From Paratinospora sagittata (taxonomy: Eukaryota > Streptophyta > Magnoliopsida > Ranunculales > Menispermaceae), in the NCBI GenBank assembly GCA_035771175.1, contig CM069600.1, forward strand, positions 11,555,729-11,619,728: a stretch of 64,000 bases of DNA. Direction: 5' to 3'. Position 1 is the stretch's first letter; every line of letters begins with the position of its first letter. Positions 23,061 to 33,725 of the stretch are shown piece by piece. Made by a program: the position numbers and the translations under genes. Under the pieces are notes generated by a model, which saw nothing but the letters and a program-made list of their open reading frames with translations, had not been told where the DNA came from and did no database searches.

Positions 23061-23833
23061 AGATGGTTCAAATCTCTTCAACTTCATTTTAGGTGAGAAA
23101 TTGTTTTGCCCATTTGGGGCGCTTATTGTGTATTCTCATTACGCATAGATATGGGCATTTGTTCCCTTATCTTTGATTCATTGATTGATCTGAAATTATT
23201 TATATATATATATATATGATAATCGGATGTAACAAATAACAAATACTATAGAAAATATGCATAATAAAGCATGCTAACATATTCTATGGCTACTGTGAAC
23301 TCACGAGATTATCATTCCAATGTAGCGGCCGACAAGGGCCGCTACATTGGAATGATAGCAAAAGCTTGCGTGGAAAAACATGACTTTGCCCACCTCCATT
23401 GGAAACCCATGTGATTATGGTGAAAACAGCTTTTCACCCCCTCTTCAAGGTTCCATCCATTCATAATGAAAATGACCCATTACCTCTTTATTTGATATCA
23501 TGTCATGTCATGCTGCCACCTGGTTGAAACCCATCATCCTGGCACCAAATCTTCTGCTCCAAGTGGCTCTTGGCCGGCCGACACAGTTGTACCGTCCAAA
23601 AATCACCTACAACACGTTTGGATGTATATTGAACTATGTAAAAATGTGTGATTCAATATAATTTAAAAGTGTTAAGAGGTGTTGTAGTTTATATTAATTT
23701 ACACACTTTAATTATTTTAGTTTTTTTTTTTTTTTTTGCATGATATCAGGTTTTATCCTTAAGGTTAGATTAGGAATGTGAACGTATTCTCACATTTCAT
23801 TAAATGAAATATGAACATGTTTTATAGATTTAA
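22501..23833. other. intergenic region upstream of the extensin-like gene
   Basis: There is no supported ORF. It holds TA microsatellites at about 23024-23056 and 23200-23217, a T-run near 23720-23738 and a perfect hairpin (23310-23357, listed separately). The first several hundred bases presumably hold the promoter of the extensin-like gene. Confidence 0.6.
23310..23357. repeat. perfect 21-bp inverted repeat with 6-nt spacer
   Basis: The arm 23310-23330 contains CATTCCAATGTAGCGGCC and is exactly complementary to 23337-23357; the spacer is GACAAG. The central part is GC-rich in otherwise AT-rich DNA. It may be the core of a foldback element. Confidence 0.9.
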
Positions 23834-24704
23834 GTGACAATTGAAAAAAAAAAAGTCACATTTGAAAATATTAACCAAGAAAAGCTGGGATTTTGCCACG
23901 TTTACCTAGAGAAATCCATAATGATGGGAAGGTTATTCAACTCCCGGGAGCATGAGATACTGACTTGGGTAGAGAAAGACTGCGCGGCACGCAATCGAGT
24001 AAAAGAAGAAAAGGAAATTATAGCCGTTAACGAGGTCCGTAACGACTTTTTAAAATTTAAAAAAGTAAGAAAAACGGATTGCCGGAAAAGCAAGAGGAGG
24101 GTCCCGCGTGTTTGTTTTCCAGCTGGATTGATTGACAAGAGAACATCTAATATTTCTCCAATGAAAATATACCTAAATTTATAGTTAGAGAAAATTGGGT
24201 TTTGTTTGCTTTAGTCTTACATTTATTGTATATGCTAATATATAACATACCTAAAAATTTAGACTTAGTTTCTACAATTTTTTCCTTTAATTTTTTTTTT
24301 TTTGGGTTTAACGCCAAGCGGCATCATGTGATGTCCTCATCCGCTTTACGGTGAGACTAATCCACCTGAATTCGATCCAGATTGGACTACGAAGATGCAA
24401 AGGTCTCCCAGCAAAAAGTCGCTCCATATGCGATGGAGGTTTGGAACTCACGACTTCAATTTAGGGAACGAATATCAAGCCATCCAAATCAAGTCAATGT
24501 TAGTAAGGTGCCTTAGATGTTTAAAATATTATAAGGATAATGTATTTATTAGATATCAATTTAGTGGAGACTCAAAACGCAAATGCTTGGGTGAATGATC
24601 AAGTTCATGACAATATTAATTAGATATCAAACCTACATAAATTAAATGAAAATACTGAACTAAAGTGGGAATATTTCGTAATTCAAGTTCAAGTTTAGAT
24701 TTGT
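23834..24704. other. intergenic region with dispersed duplicate and SINE-like insert
   Basis: An open frame of 116 codons at 23834-24184 has no recognisable domain and overlaps duplicated non-coding DNA, so I do not call it a gene. About 24110-24300 matches 16245-16430. Relative to that copy, 24300-24505 is an insertion that contains a possible internal promoter B-box-like GGTTTGGAACTC and follows a T-run; it could be a decayed SINE. Confidence 0.45.
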
Positions 24705-25080
24705 AGCCTTTTTCTTAAGGCTATTTTTAACTAAGATTACAATACAAGTGTAACATGAGTTAGGTATAAATGACTAGTGTGAAAGCATTTAAATGAATAG
24801 GTGTCATATTTATTAATCTTTTTAGCACCTATTTTTAACACATAAATTAAGTACATTAGATGTCCTCAACTCATGTTCAATACATGATTCAAGGATATCT
24901 AACATACATTACAAGGGCGTGTGCTAAGATCATATACACTTATTATTTTCTTTTATGAAACTTTTCCTTAAGTTAATTAAAAATAAAAACGTTGTCCATT
25001 TTTTATTCTTTTTTTATTTATTTTTGGGTTAGATAATATCCTTTGAATTATAAAAAAAATATTTCCCATTATTTAATCCT
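24705..25080 (+). repeat. left inverted repeat flanking the EPRV
   Basis: About 370 bp is the reverse complement of 31445-31820 at roughly 80% identity by eye. Shared blocks include TAAATTAAGTACATTAGAT, ACATGAGTTAGG, CACTTATTATTTT and CTTTGAATTATAAAAAA. The terminus reads AGATTTGTAGCC. No coding capacity and no primer-binding-site motif is present. Confidence 0.85.
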
Positions 25081-25268
25081 TTATAATTGAAAGGGATATT
25101 TATTTCCTTTTATAATTAATCAAAATTTTTTTAAAATTTTTAAAATTTTAAATTTTCTTTTGTTTTTATTACTATTATTATTATTTATTTTTCTTAATAT
25201 GGGAACTATGAGACATAATTATTCAAAGTGTACATGAACAGGAGATTGTCGAAAGTGGATGGGCATTA

Positions 25269-25664
25269 TTATGACTGATGTGACATGTCAGAAGCATCGT
25301 GCAAGAAGTGGGAGACAGATGTGGGGTCAGGCACGTTGGTGGATGTGCTTGGTGAGTCAGATGTGGGGTCAGGCACGTTGGTGGATGTGCTTGGTGAGTC
25401 AGAGGATGAGAAGGAATCTTGTTGCGTGGGAGATGATGCAACCGCTGCAACTATTGGTGATGTGAAAGAAGGTAGACGGAGAACATGTCGAAAAATTCGT
25501 CGAGCACGGTGAAGTCGGTACATGATGAACAGACGATTCTGAGGAGAAGCAAAATACAGATCAACTTCATTGAGACGGTTAATAAGACGGCGAGCAGAAT
25601 GAAAACGTCAGAGACGGAGAAGAAAAAGTTTTCTCATGTTAGCTTTGTGGTTGTTGTTATCCAT
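25269..25664 (-). pseudogene. EPRV small downstream ORF (ORF2-like), in-frame stop
   Basis: It starts at the ATG 25664, six bases after the TGA that ends the upstream ORF (25671-25673), and stops at 25269. The frame is broken by a TGA at 25608-25610 (codon 19). The N-terminal part is basic, rich in Arg and Leu; the C-terminal part is Ser/Pro/Thr-rich and contains a 14-residue block present twice because of a 42-bp tandem duplication (about 25318-25401). Position and size fit the second ORF of unknown function in endogenous florendovirus-type caulimovirids. The assignment rests on position, not on a recognised domain. Confidence 0.6.
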
Positions 25665-25670
25665 GAGTAA

Positions 25671-26385
25671 TCAGGGGGAAGTATCACACTGTGTTTCCAT
25701 GTCTAAATCAGGGTCATCAAAATGTTGCCAGTAATCTTGGTGGCACTGAAAATCATCAGGAGGAGGAGAACGAACTCCTAATGCAATGAGAGCAGTGTCT
25801 TCGGCATCTTGAGCTTGTTGACATGCAATGATTTCAGCATCAGAAAGACGTGGACGTGTTCGTCTGAACGGAGATGGAGATCTGGCTGGAGGATCTCGAA
25901 AATTAGCGGGGGGAGATTCGGGACTCCAAGGTGCTAGATTCTGAATTAATGCATCAAGATGGTCTGATGGAATAAACTCATGAGGACCTTGAATACTTGG
26001 TGAAATAGTCAGAGCATCATTGATATCATTAAGAAAATCTCGAATACCAGTGAGCACTTGAGGGGTAAGGTTGCAGGAGTACGTCTGAAACTGTTGGAAG
26101 TAATGTTCTGCAATGAGACCATGTGGAGAATCAGAGAAAGGTTGATAACAGATATATACTGCATGCAATCTTGATGGAGTCTGCTGACATATGTCATGTA
26201 CATGGGTCTGCCATGTTCGTCGAGAAGTAAAAAGATCAAGACAACAATCAAGAAAAGAAGTATGATGTTGTTGGAAATAGAGCTGTAACTGAGAGGGAAT
26301 GAAAGTAATAGGGATTTTATATAGGCAGGAGACACACCATATATACCAAAACAAAGTATCAGAGATATTGGGACGAGATGGAAAA
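25671..26385 (-). pseudogene. EPRV ORF1 C-terminal region, frameshifted
   Basis: An open frame of 227 codons (25671-26354) lies in a different frame from the main ORF1, which after about 26385 reads hydrophobic nonsense until its stop at 26009. Continuity of composition on the two sides of 26370-26390 indicates a small indel there, so this is most likely the original C-terminus of ORF1 beyond RNase H. It is acidic with a Ser/Pro-rich segment and has no recognised domain. It could alternatively have been a separate overlapping ORF. Confidence 0.6.
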
Positions 26386-29300
26386 GGAATAAATAAGGCT
26401 TGGACTGATTAAATAGGTTTCCTTGATGGACTTGATCTGGGTAGTCCATAAAATATTTATGGGCATAGTAAAACAGGTTTTGACGGGCAAATTCTTGTAC
26501 TTCATATGCTGTTGTAGGATTGGGTAATTCAGGGGGAAATATAGAGCCAATAAGTGGAAAAGATCCAAGAGAATGTATAACTTGGATGGGCTTGGGTCTA
26601 GGTACCAATGTTGGTTGTAAGAGTAAAGGTAAGGTAAAACATCCAGTAAACAATGATAATTGGGCTTTGGATTTTTGGATAGGTCGGGAAAGAAAGTCAG
26701 CTAAAACATTCTTTGTCCCAGGAATATGTTTCACCGTGAAATTAAATTGAGTAAACCATTCCTGGAGTCGAAGAAGTTGAGCAGATGGAACCATTTTGTT
26801 CTTAAAGTCCAACATCTTCGGAAAAGATGAATTGTCCATTTGTATCTCAAATGTAACTGGTCTTAAGAAGAAAGAGAACTTCTGTATGCCATATCTGACA
26901 GCAAGGATTTCCTTAATAGTGATATGATAATGAAGTTCAGAGTCAGAGAATTTTCCACTGTGATAACCACAAATATGGTTAACATTATCTTTGTGTTCAA
27001 GAAGAACAGCACCCCAATATAGATCAGAAGCATCGGTTTGGAGAATAAGTAATCCGGTGCTGGGAAGAACCAACGATGGAGGATTCTGACAAACTTGCTT
27101 GATATAAGTCACGGCATCTGTATGAATCTTCTGCCACGGAGGTGGATCTTTCTTCAATAATGAAGATAAAACAGATGTATATCGACTGATATGTGGGAGA
27201 AAAGATCTGAGATAATTCACCACTCCAAGGAATTGTTGTAACTGCTTGACAGTAAAATCGGAATCAGGAAAATGTAATAATTCAACAGCAATATGGGAGC
27301 CAGGCTGATAGACGCCATTGAAGAATTTCATACCGAGAAATTTTATTTCTGTAGTGTTGACGATACTCTTTTTCTCCGAAAGCATGATACCATACTGTTG
27401 AGTAATATCCAAGAACTGAGAGATAAGCTGAGAATGCTCAGTGGCAGTTTTGGGAAAGAGAAGGATATCATCAATGTATATAAGGGTCGTATGCAACAAA
27501 GGTGCATATATCTTGGTCATTGCTTTTTGAAATAGAGAAGGTGCTACTTTGATACCAAAAGGCATAACTGTCCATTGGTAGTGAGCATTTGGTATACAAA
27601 AAGCTGTTTTGGGGCGATCATCAGGATGAATGCCCAGTTGCCAGAAGCCTGCTTTCAGATCAAATTTACTGTAAATGATAGATCCTGAAAGTAAAGTAAG
27701 CTGAGATGATATTTTTGGAAGAGGAAACTTGTCATCTTTGAGGAAGATGTTCAATGGTTTATAGTTGATCACAAGACGTTTCTTTCCTCGTTTCAGTTCA
27801 GCTCGTTTATTCACATAGAAGGCTTGGCAAGCCCAATCGGACGTAGTAGGCTCAATTAAGCCTTGAGATAAAAGATCAGCACATTCTTGCCGAGCAAGGG
27901 CAAGTTCATCAGGAGGCATTCTTGGATGAATAGCCTTAGTAGGATTGATATCTTCATTGAGTTTGAATGGTAAATGGACATAATAGGTTGAATTCTTCCA
28001 TAAGGGATTTGGATGAGTAAAATCCTTATGAGAGTCACTGAAACATGACTTAAGCTTATCCTGTAAGGATGGGATGTCAAGGATGGCATATAACTTAGGG
28101 ATAGTTGTATATGGAAGAGTCTGGTTCTGATAAGAGATACCATGAGGTAAGATTTTTAACTTTGAGCGAGAATAAATGTCCATACCAAATAATATGTCTT
28201 TGTCTGGAAGATCACATCCTATAATATGAGTCCAAATCACAAGATTAGGAAAGAATTTCAGACCAATCTTACGAGTAGTAATTAAATGAGTCTGAAAAAT
28301 CTCATTATTGGCCGCTTTGAAGGACTCTGTATGAGGCTTCCAATAAGTGGAAGGAAGGATACGCAGATTCATCATACTCTTGAATGCGCCAGTATCAAAA
28401 TAAGTAATCACTGTGATTGGATTCTCATATTTGGAGGGGAGAACAAAAATTTCTGCATATGGCTTGATATGAGAGATAGCCATAGAAGATGCTGTAATCA
28501 TTCCTAGATACTGATCATCATGATCTGTATCAGAGAAGGATAAAGAGTCATTGGATGAGTAAGCTTGATAGGCAAAAAGAGTAGCTTCATCAGGAAAATC
28601 TTGTTCTGAAAAGAAGGATTCAAGGTCTTGATTATCCTGGAGAGAATACGAATGTTGAATCTGTTGAATAAGATGTTGACTCTTTTTCTTATCTGGACAT
28701 TGCTTTGCAAAATGACCTTGCTTCTTACAGATATAACATCGAGTAGATTTAGATACAGAGGTCCGTCTTTTGAAATATCGGAGACGGCGTTTTTTCTTCC
28801 AACGGAATCCTTTAGAATACTTCTGAGGATTTTTCTTATGGAACTTCCAAAAAGTCTTTCGGGATTTCTTATTGGATCGATGTTGTCGAGAACAATCACA
28901 ATCTTTCTTGCATCCAATCTCAAGATACTTTTTATTACAAACATTAGAAGAATGAAATTGAGACTTCGATGAATCCTTGATGAATTTTCGTAATTTACAA
29001 ATTTTTTCAATTGCTTCAAGGAGTATCTGGAAAATTTCAGCAAGGGATAATTGTTCGAGAGGACGACCTGTAGCAACTAGTAGTCGATTTAACTCAGGAT
29101 GAATTTCATTTGGGAGAGAAGCAATAAAAGTATGCTTCAGATCAGGCTTATCGTTGCCGCCGAGAAGATGATATCTTTGAATCATACGGAGGTAGTGATG
29201 ATAAAGATCTTTTTTACGAAGAGAACAACACTTCATGGAAAAATATTCTTGCTTGTGCTGTTTTTCCAGAGTAGTCACATTACCAACAAATTCCCGAAGA

Positions 29301-31165
29301 AGCACATGATAAAGGTCAACAACAGAAAGTTGTATAAGTTGAAGAACTCGATATTCACCCAGTGATGTTAACCAATCACGAACAAAACCAGTGCATCGAG
29401 ATAGAAAATCAGAAATAACTGCATTAGCAGTTCTGCCAGCAACTTGTTGATTAGACATCCATGCACCCCAAGAAAGAATCTTGGAACACCATTGATCATA
29501 AGGGACGTCACCAAGAGAAAACCATGGACCATTACTATTGCGAGCAAAAGGTTGTTGTTGTTGAGGTTGGTCTTGTTGTTGTTCAGGATTATTCTCAGCA
29601 TGCATATCAATTTCTTCATCAAAAGGTTGCTGAGAGGTAGAAGGATCATCAGCCATATGGATCTGATTAAGAGCATTTTTGGTTTGCCAGTTTAAAACTT
29701 CCTCAGCTGGAGTTAAGGGGTTTGGAGATCCATCAGCACGAACTTCAGTTATCTGAGTGAACGGTTTAGCAGTTGTCTGATATGTAGGATCTTGTACTCG
29801 AGTAAGAGGAGGAAAATTTTGATCATAGGATCCAACTGGAAAACATGGAGGAACCAAAGGAGCTGCTGGAGGAGCAGGAGGTTCATACTGATATGGTCGA
29901 GTTGAACGACAAGATGATGAAGGTTGCTTTTTCTTTTTCTTGGAACATTTTATATAATATTCAGCAAAGCGACTAGAAGAATCGAGCCAATCCAAATCGT
30001 GATATTCCATATCATCAGCACAGGGGCAACCAGGTTGACACATTTCTGGATTACAATCCCATATAAAATGACCATCAACATGTGAATGATATAATATGCT
30101 GCCATCGGCCTGAAATGAATGTAGAGGAGGATCTTCGATTAGTACATGTGTAGAAATAGGCTGAATCATCATAGACTGATGAACAGGTAGAAAATCCGTA
30201 GTAGATGGAGGAGGGTCAAAGGTAATTTTGACGACACCATCTGCTTGCTTCTTGAGAAGAGGGCATACAGTACTAGTGACCGGTTTAGAGCGTTTGAGGA
30301 AATGCTCATAGTTGGTGAACCATGTCAACGGTAACATTTGGCGAAGATCCTTTTGTGGGATAAGCTTGGGAATTTGCACGATGGTAGGTACCTCATTATC
30401 ATGGACAAAGGCCATAATAGTTCCACTAGATTTGTGAGTTCTGAGATGGATAGCATGATCCTGTAGGCGAAAAGCCATTTGATGATGAAGAGTTGCCATA
30501 ATACTATCCATTCGATGTTGGACGCCAGTAAATTGCACTTGGACTTTAAAACTGGTAGGAAGTGTAGGATCTTTAAGACAGACATTAAAGTCTGGCGTGA
30601 TGGTAAAGACCATCGATCCATGACTCAGAGTAGTGATGACTGTACCGAGACAGGCATGTTCATAACTGAGAAGATTTGTGTCCAAAAGAGCAATACGAGC
30701 ATACATCGGGAGGTCACCGCGACCATGGTAAGAAAGGACTAAGCGAATAGCACCCATATGTAGATGAGTGTATCCATTAGCCAACCAGTGACGGATGAAC
30801 GGAGGTTCAAACTCAAGGGTCACATACTGTTCTTGAAGTGTGGCTTCAAGCTGACAATGAGTAAGGGCAGTACTCTGGATATATTCTTTAATAGGAGGAC
30901 TCTTGCGACTAATTAACTTTTTGACAGACGTAGTAAAAGACTGATGTTTTTTAGTAAATAACCAATACGGATTTAACAAAGGAGGAATGGTGTCACTGAA
31001 TTTATGATCTTCAAGAATATGAGTAACTTCGATTAAATCGTCTATCTTAGATGCTTGTTTAATACAGGACTCAGGAAGACTAGAAAAATTAAAAGAAGAA
31101 GATTTTAAAATGGGGGTAGGTTCAGACACAGAGGGTGGATGAGGACTGTCACCAAAGGGATCCAT
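26009..31165 (-). CDS. endogenous pararetrovirus (Caulimoviridae) ORF1 polyprotein
   Basis: The frame is open for about 1,718 codons from the ATG at 31165; an upstream in-frame ATG at 31201 adds 12 residues. Recognisable parts in order: a 30K-type movement protein (about residues 60-300); a capsid-like domain (about 540-740); zinc knuckle CYICKKQGHFAKQC (about 810); an aspartic protease motif DTGA (about 920); reverse transcriptase with YIDD (about 1228); RNase H starting TDAS (about 1374). There is no integrase, which separates it from LTR elements. A single ORF carrying movement, capsid and polymerase functions fits petuvirus or florendovirus relatives. It is free of stops through RNase H but has a frame change near 26380. 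No viral intergenic region or PBS was found. Confidence 0.92.
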   Translation of the reverse strand: MDPFGDSPHPPSVSEPTPILKSSSFNFSSLPESCIKQASKIDDLIEVTHILEDHKFSDTIPPLLNPYWLFTKKHQSFTTSVKKLISRKSPPIKEYIQSTALTHCQLEATLQEQYVTLEFEPPFIRHWLANGYTHLHMGAIRLVLSYHGRGDLPMYARIALLDTNLLSYEHACLGTVITTLSHGSMVFTITPDFNVCLKDPTLPTSFKVQVQFTGVQHRMDSIMATLHHQMAFRLQDHAIHLRTHKSSGTIMAFVHDNEVPTIVQIPKLIPQKDLRQMLPLTWFTNYEHFLKRSKPVTSTVCPLLKKQADGVVKITFDPPPSTTDFLPVHQSMMIQPISTHVLIEDPPLHSFQADGSILYHSHVDGHFIWDCNPEMCQPGCPCADDMEYHDLDWLDSSSRFAEYYIKCSKKKKKQPSSSCRSTRPYQYEPPAPPAAPLVPPCFPVGSYDQNFPPLTRVQDPTYQTTAKPFTQITEVRADGSPNPLTPAEEVLNWQTKNALNQIHMADDPSTSQQPFDEEIDMHAENNPEQQQDQPQQQQPFARNSNGPWFSLGDVPYDQWCSKILSWGAWMSNQQVAGRTANAVISDFLSRCTGFVRDWLTSLGEYRVLQLIQLSVVDLYHVLLREFVGNVTTLEKQHKQEYFSMKCCSLRKKDLYHHYLRMIQRYHLLGGNDKPDLKHTFIASLPNEIHPELNRLLVATGRPLEQLSLAEIFQILLEAIEKICKLRKFIKDSSKSQFHSSNVCNKKYLEIGCKKDCDCSRQHRSNKKSRKTFWKFHKKNPQKYSKGFRWKKKRRLRYFKRRTSVSKSTRCYICKKQGHFAKQCPDKKKSQHLIQQIQHSYSLQDNQDLESFFSEQDFPDEATLFAYQAYSSNDSLSFSDTDHDDQYLGMITASSMAISHIKPYAEIFVLPSKYENPITVITYFDTGAFKSMMNLRILPSTYWKPHTESFKAANNEIFQTHLITTRKIGLKFFPNLVIWTHIIGCDLPDKDILFGMDIYSRSKLKILPHGISYQNQTLPYTTIPKLYAILDIPSLQDKLKSCFSDSHKDFTHPNPLWKNSTYYVHLPFKLNEDINPTKAIHPRMPPDELALARQECADLLSQGLIEPTTSDWACQAFYVNKRAELKRGKKRLVINYKPLNIFLKDDKFPLPKISSQLTLLSGSIIYSKFDLKAGFWQLGIHPDDRPKTAFCIPNAHYQWTVMPFGIKVAPSLFQKAMTKIYAPLLHTTLIYIDDILLFPKTATEHSQLISQFLDITQQYGIMLSEKKSIVNTTEIKFLGMKFFNGVYQPGSHIAVELLHFPDSDFTVKQLQQFLGVVNYLRSFLPHISRYTSVLSSLLKKDPPPWQKIHTDAVTYIKQVCQNPPSLVLPSTGLLILQTDASDLYWGAVLLEHKDNVNHICGYHSGKFSDSELHYHITIKEILAVRYGIQKFSFFLRPVTFEIQMDNSSFPKMLDFKNKMVPSAQLLRLQEWFTQFNFTVKHIPGTKNVLADFLSRPIQKSKAQLSLFTGCFTLPLLLQPTLVPRPKPIQVIHSLGSFPLIGSIFPPELPNPTTAYEVQEFARQNLFYYAHKYFMDYPDQVHQGNLFNQSKPYLFLFHLVPISLILCFGIYGVSPAYIKSLLLSFPLSYSSISNNIILLFLIVVLIFLLLDEHGRPMYMTYVSRLHQDCMQYISVINLSLILHMVSLQNITSNSFRRTPATLPLKCSLVFEIFLMISMML

Positions 31166-31444
31166 AGATATAAGCAAATTGTGGTCACTCACACGGCACA
31201 CCTGGCCTTTCAGGACCTTCTTGCTCTATACGATGGATGAAAAAGGTGCAAAACAGATTCCTTTAAAATAAAATAATTATTTACTCATTTGTTTATTTTG
31301 ACCTCTCAATTAATATTCATGATTCAAAATGATATTTTCCTAGCTACAGAAAAAGAAAAAGAAAAAAAAAGATATTAATAAATAAATAATTAATTAAAAG
31401 TTTTATGATTTAAAGTAGATGCTAATAACCTAAAAAATAAAGAA
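31166..31444. other. AT-rich spacer between EPRV ORF1 and the right inverted repeat
   Basis: Only about 35 bp upstream of the ORF1 ATG has the composition of the virus. The rest is AT-rich with no ORF. Neither TGGTATCAGAGC nor a convincing viral promoter is present. Confidence 0.6.
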
Positions 31445-31820
31445 AAAAAAGAATGAGGAATTTTTTATAATTCAAAGAATATTTTTTTACTCATAAATGA
31501 AAAATATAAAGATGAAAAAATAATTAATAGAGAATATTTTTATTCTTAATTAATTTAAGGCAAATTTTTATTAAAAGAAAAATAATAAGTGTACATAATT
31601 TTAGTACATACCTTTATAGTGTATGTTAAATGTCTTCGAATTATGTATTAATGCATGATTCGAGGATATCTAATGTACTTAATTTATGTGCTAAAATTAT
31701 CAATAACTAGGACACTTATTCATTAAATGCTTTTACAATAGTCATTTATGCCTAACTCATGTGATACTTGCATTGTGACCTTGTTAAAAATAACCATAGA
31801 AAAAAGACCACAAATCTTAT
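31445..31820 (-). repeat. right inverted repeat flanking the EPRV
   Basis: It is the inverted partner of 24705-25080 and ends GACCACAAATCT. The left arm has a 13-bp insertion relative to it near 24828-24841. No clear target-site duplication was found beyond the ends. Confidence 0.85.
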
Positions 31821-32097
31821 ATCAAATTTGTGTAAAATAGTGTTCTTAAATGTCTTTCTTTAAGAGCACTAAATGACTTTCTTAACGTTACAAATATTTT
31901 TGAATTTAAATTCAAATTAATTGACCATTATGAATTTAAATTCAAATTAAATTGTTTTAAGTGACTGTTTCACAATTAAAATATTTGGCAGTTTAAAAAT
32001 TCAGTTTTTCATTCACTATTTTCCTAATATATTGTTGGTAGTATTTAAAAGAGTTTTTGGCTTTATTTTGCTTGAAATCAAGAATAGGGTAATGCCC

Positions 32098-33486
32098 TGT
32101 CACACCCCGCCCGGACGCGCCTAAACCGGCGGTACACTCTCGGACGGGGCGCGCATTTGAAATAATTACAATGGTAACAACAGAGTGCGCAGCAGAAATA
32201 CAGTACACACAGTACAAATATGATTTCATATAATTCAGAATACATTTGTACATAAAATGGTCAAGGGAACATACTCCCAAAATCCCCAATGAATCATACA
32301 AAGGGTACAAAATGTGGGCCCCATAACCTGCACCCAGTCCACCCTAATTTCCTGTGAAAGATTGGATAATAATGGAGTGAGCTTAACGCGCTCAGTGGGT
32401 AAATAGTGCATGAGTATAACAATTAATAAAGCATACTTCAATATCAAATATCTTAAATACACATGTGAGCATCATAATCAATCAATATGTATGTATGCAT
32501 GACACCGTCTCGTAATGGTTTGATGAACGTACATCGCTTGAATTCACGTACTGATGTCCCTCCCCGGGTGTAGCTGGGTTCTCATGTACGTCCCTCTCCA
32601 GAAAAATGTAATGAATAGCGAGCAATGCTCCTAACTATTCTATGAGTCATAAACCATATACGTCCCTAGGTGGTGATATGTATGATACCAATGCATGAAC
32701 TGGTCTAGTCTACTGGTCTAGTCTTTTATTGACATTTAGACTAATTTTGGAAACGTCTGGTGATCCTTATCAGGGTCGGTATCACGACGTGCAAGATTAG
32801 GACATTCAGTATTACTGTATAAGCTGATAGCTTTCAATAAGACCAACTAGATCAGTCCCCAGTTGAGAGGTGAGACACAAGGTCTGCTTAAATACCAATC
32901 GCCTAGAGCAGCCCGCTGCCTCCCGTTCACTATTTAAAGTTACTGAGGACAAGACCGAGTCTAGTTGAGTCAGATTGACCACAAATCCGGCATTATAACA
33001 GCGCAATACATGAATTCCAAATATACAGGCATAAGTGCGGCAGTATAAACAGTATATGACATAATGCAGTGTAAATGAATAGTAAACATAATAATAATTG
33101 AATGTAAACTTTAATAAAAGTTATGAAACACGCAAACCTATGTCTCGTTCCCCACCTTCAGATAAAACTTCTTCTTTCAGATCTGGCGCTTTCCTCCGGA
33201 CAGAACTTTGTTGCACCGCACCGAGAGTCTCGGACAGAGAGTCTCAAAAACTTAGAATGCGTGGAAAGGAGAAGAAATTCACAAGAGAAGGTGATTTGGT
33301 GTGAGGAACGAGAAATGAGGAGGTTTCTTATATAGAGATTTTTGCGCCTGAACGTTCTGGCATGCGCCTGTACGTTCTGGCATGCCTTGCGCCTTATGCA
33401 TTGCGCCTGAAAGTTCTGTCATGCGCCTGAACGTTCGGGGGTTGCCCAAATAGTAGTTTTTTTTTTGTGAAATACAGGGTATTACA
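32098..33486 (-). repeat. element F 3' LTR
   Basis: The plus strand starts TGTCACACCCCGCCC and ends GGGTATTACA, so the LTR reads TGTAATACCC to GTGTGACA. A TATA box (TATATAA on the minus strand) lies at about 33328-33334. 33351-33440 holds degenerate copies of the GCGCCTGAACGTTC minisatellite. The element F PPT (AAGGGGGGTAGAG) adjoins at 33487-33499. Small ORFs here are LTR noise. Confidence 0.92.
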
Positions 33487-33725
33487 CTCTACCCCCCTTA
33501 AAAGGATTTTGCCCTCGAAATCAAGTCAAGTAGTGATGAGGGTTATCGGCTTGAGAAGTAGCCACAGGTTGATAAAGAGGCAACTGCATGTGTGCATCAC
33601 TATATCCATTGATATTATTTTCAGACATCTGCGTAGTTATTGAAGTGAAACAATGGATCAAGATAGGTGTAAACAATGTTTCAACCTGGGATTGATAAGT
33701 GAAAATGATACAATGTACCACATCA
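33487..33725 (-). other. element F 3' untranslated region and polypurine tract
   Basis: It lies between the integrase stop at 33726 and the 3' LTR and contains the PPT at 33487-33499. It corresponds to 55666-55903 in element D. Confidence 0.85.

Noticed and set aside
23834..24184. Plus-strand ORF of 116 codons (Lys/Glu-rich)
   Set aside because: Its 3' part overlaps a dispersed non-coding duplicate (16245-16452), where the frame is not kept.
26009..31165. EPRV as an intact, potentially active virus
   Set aside because: A frame change near 26380, a stop in the downstream ORF and absence of any viral intergenic region or PBS show a defective integrated copy.
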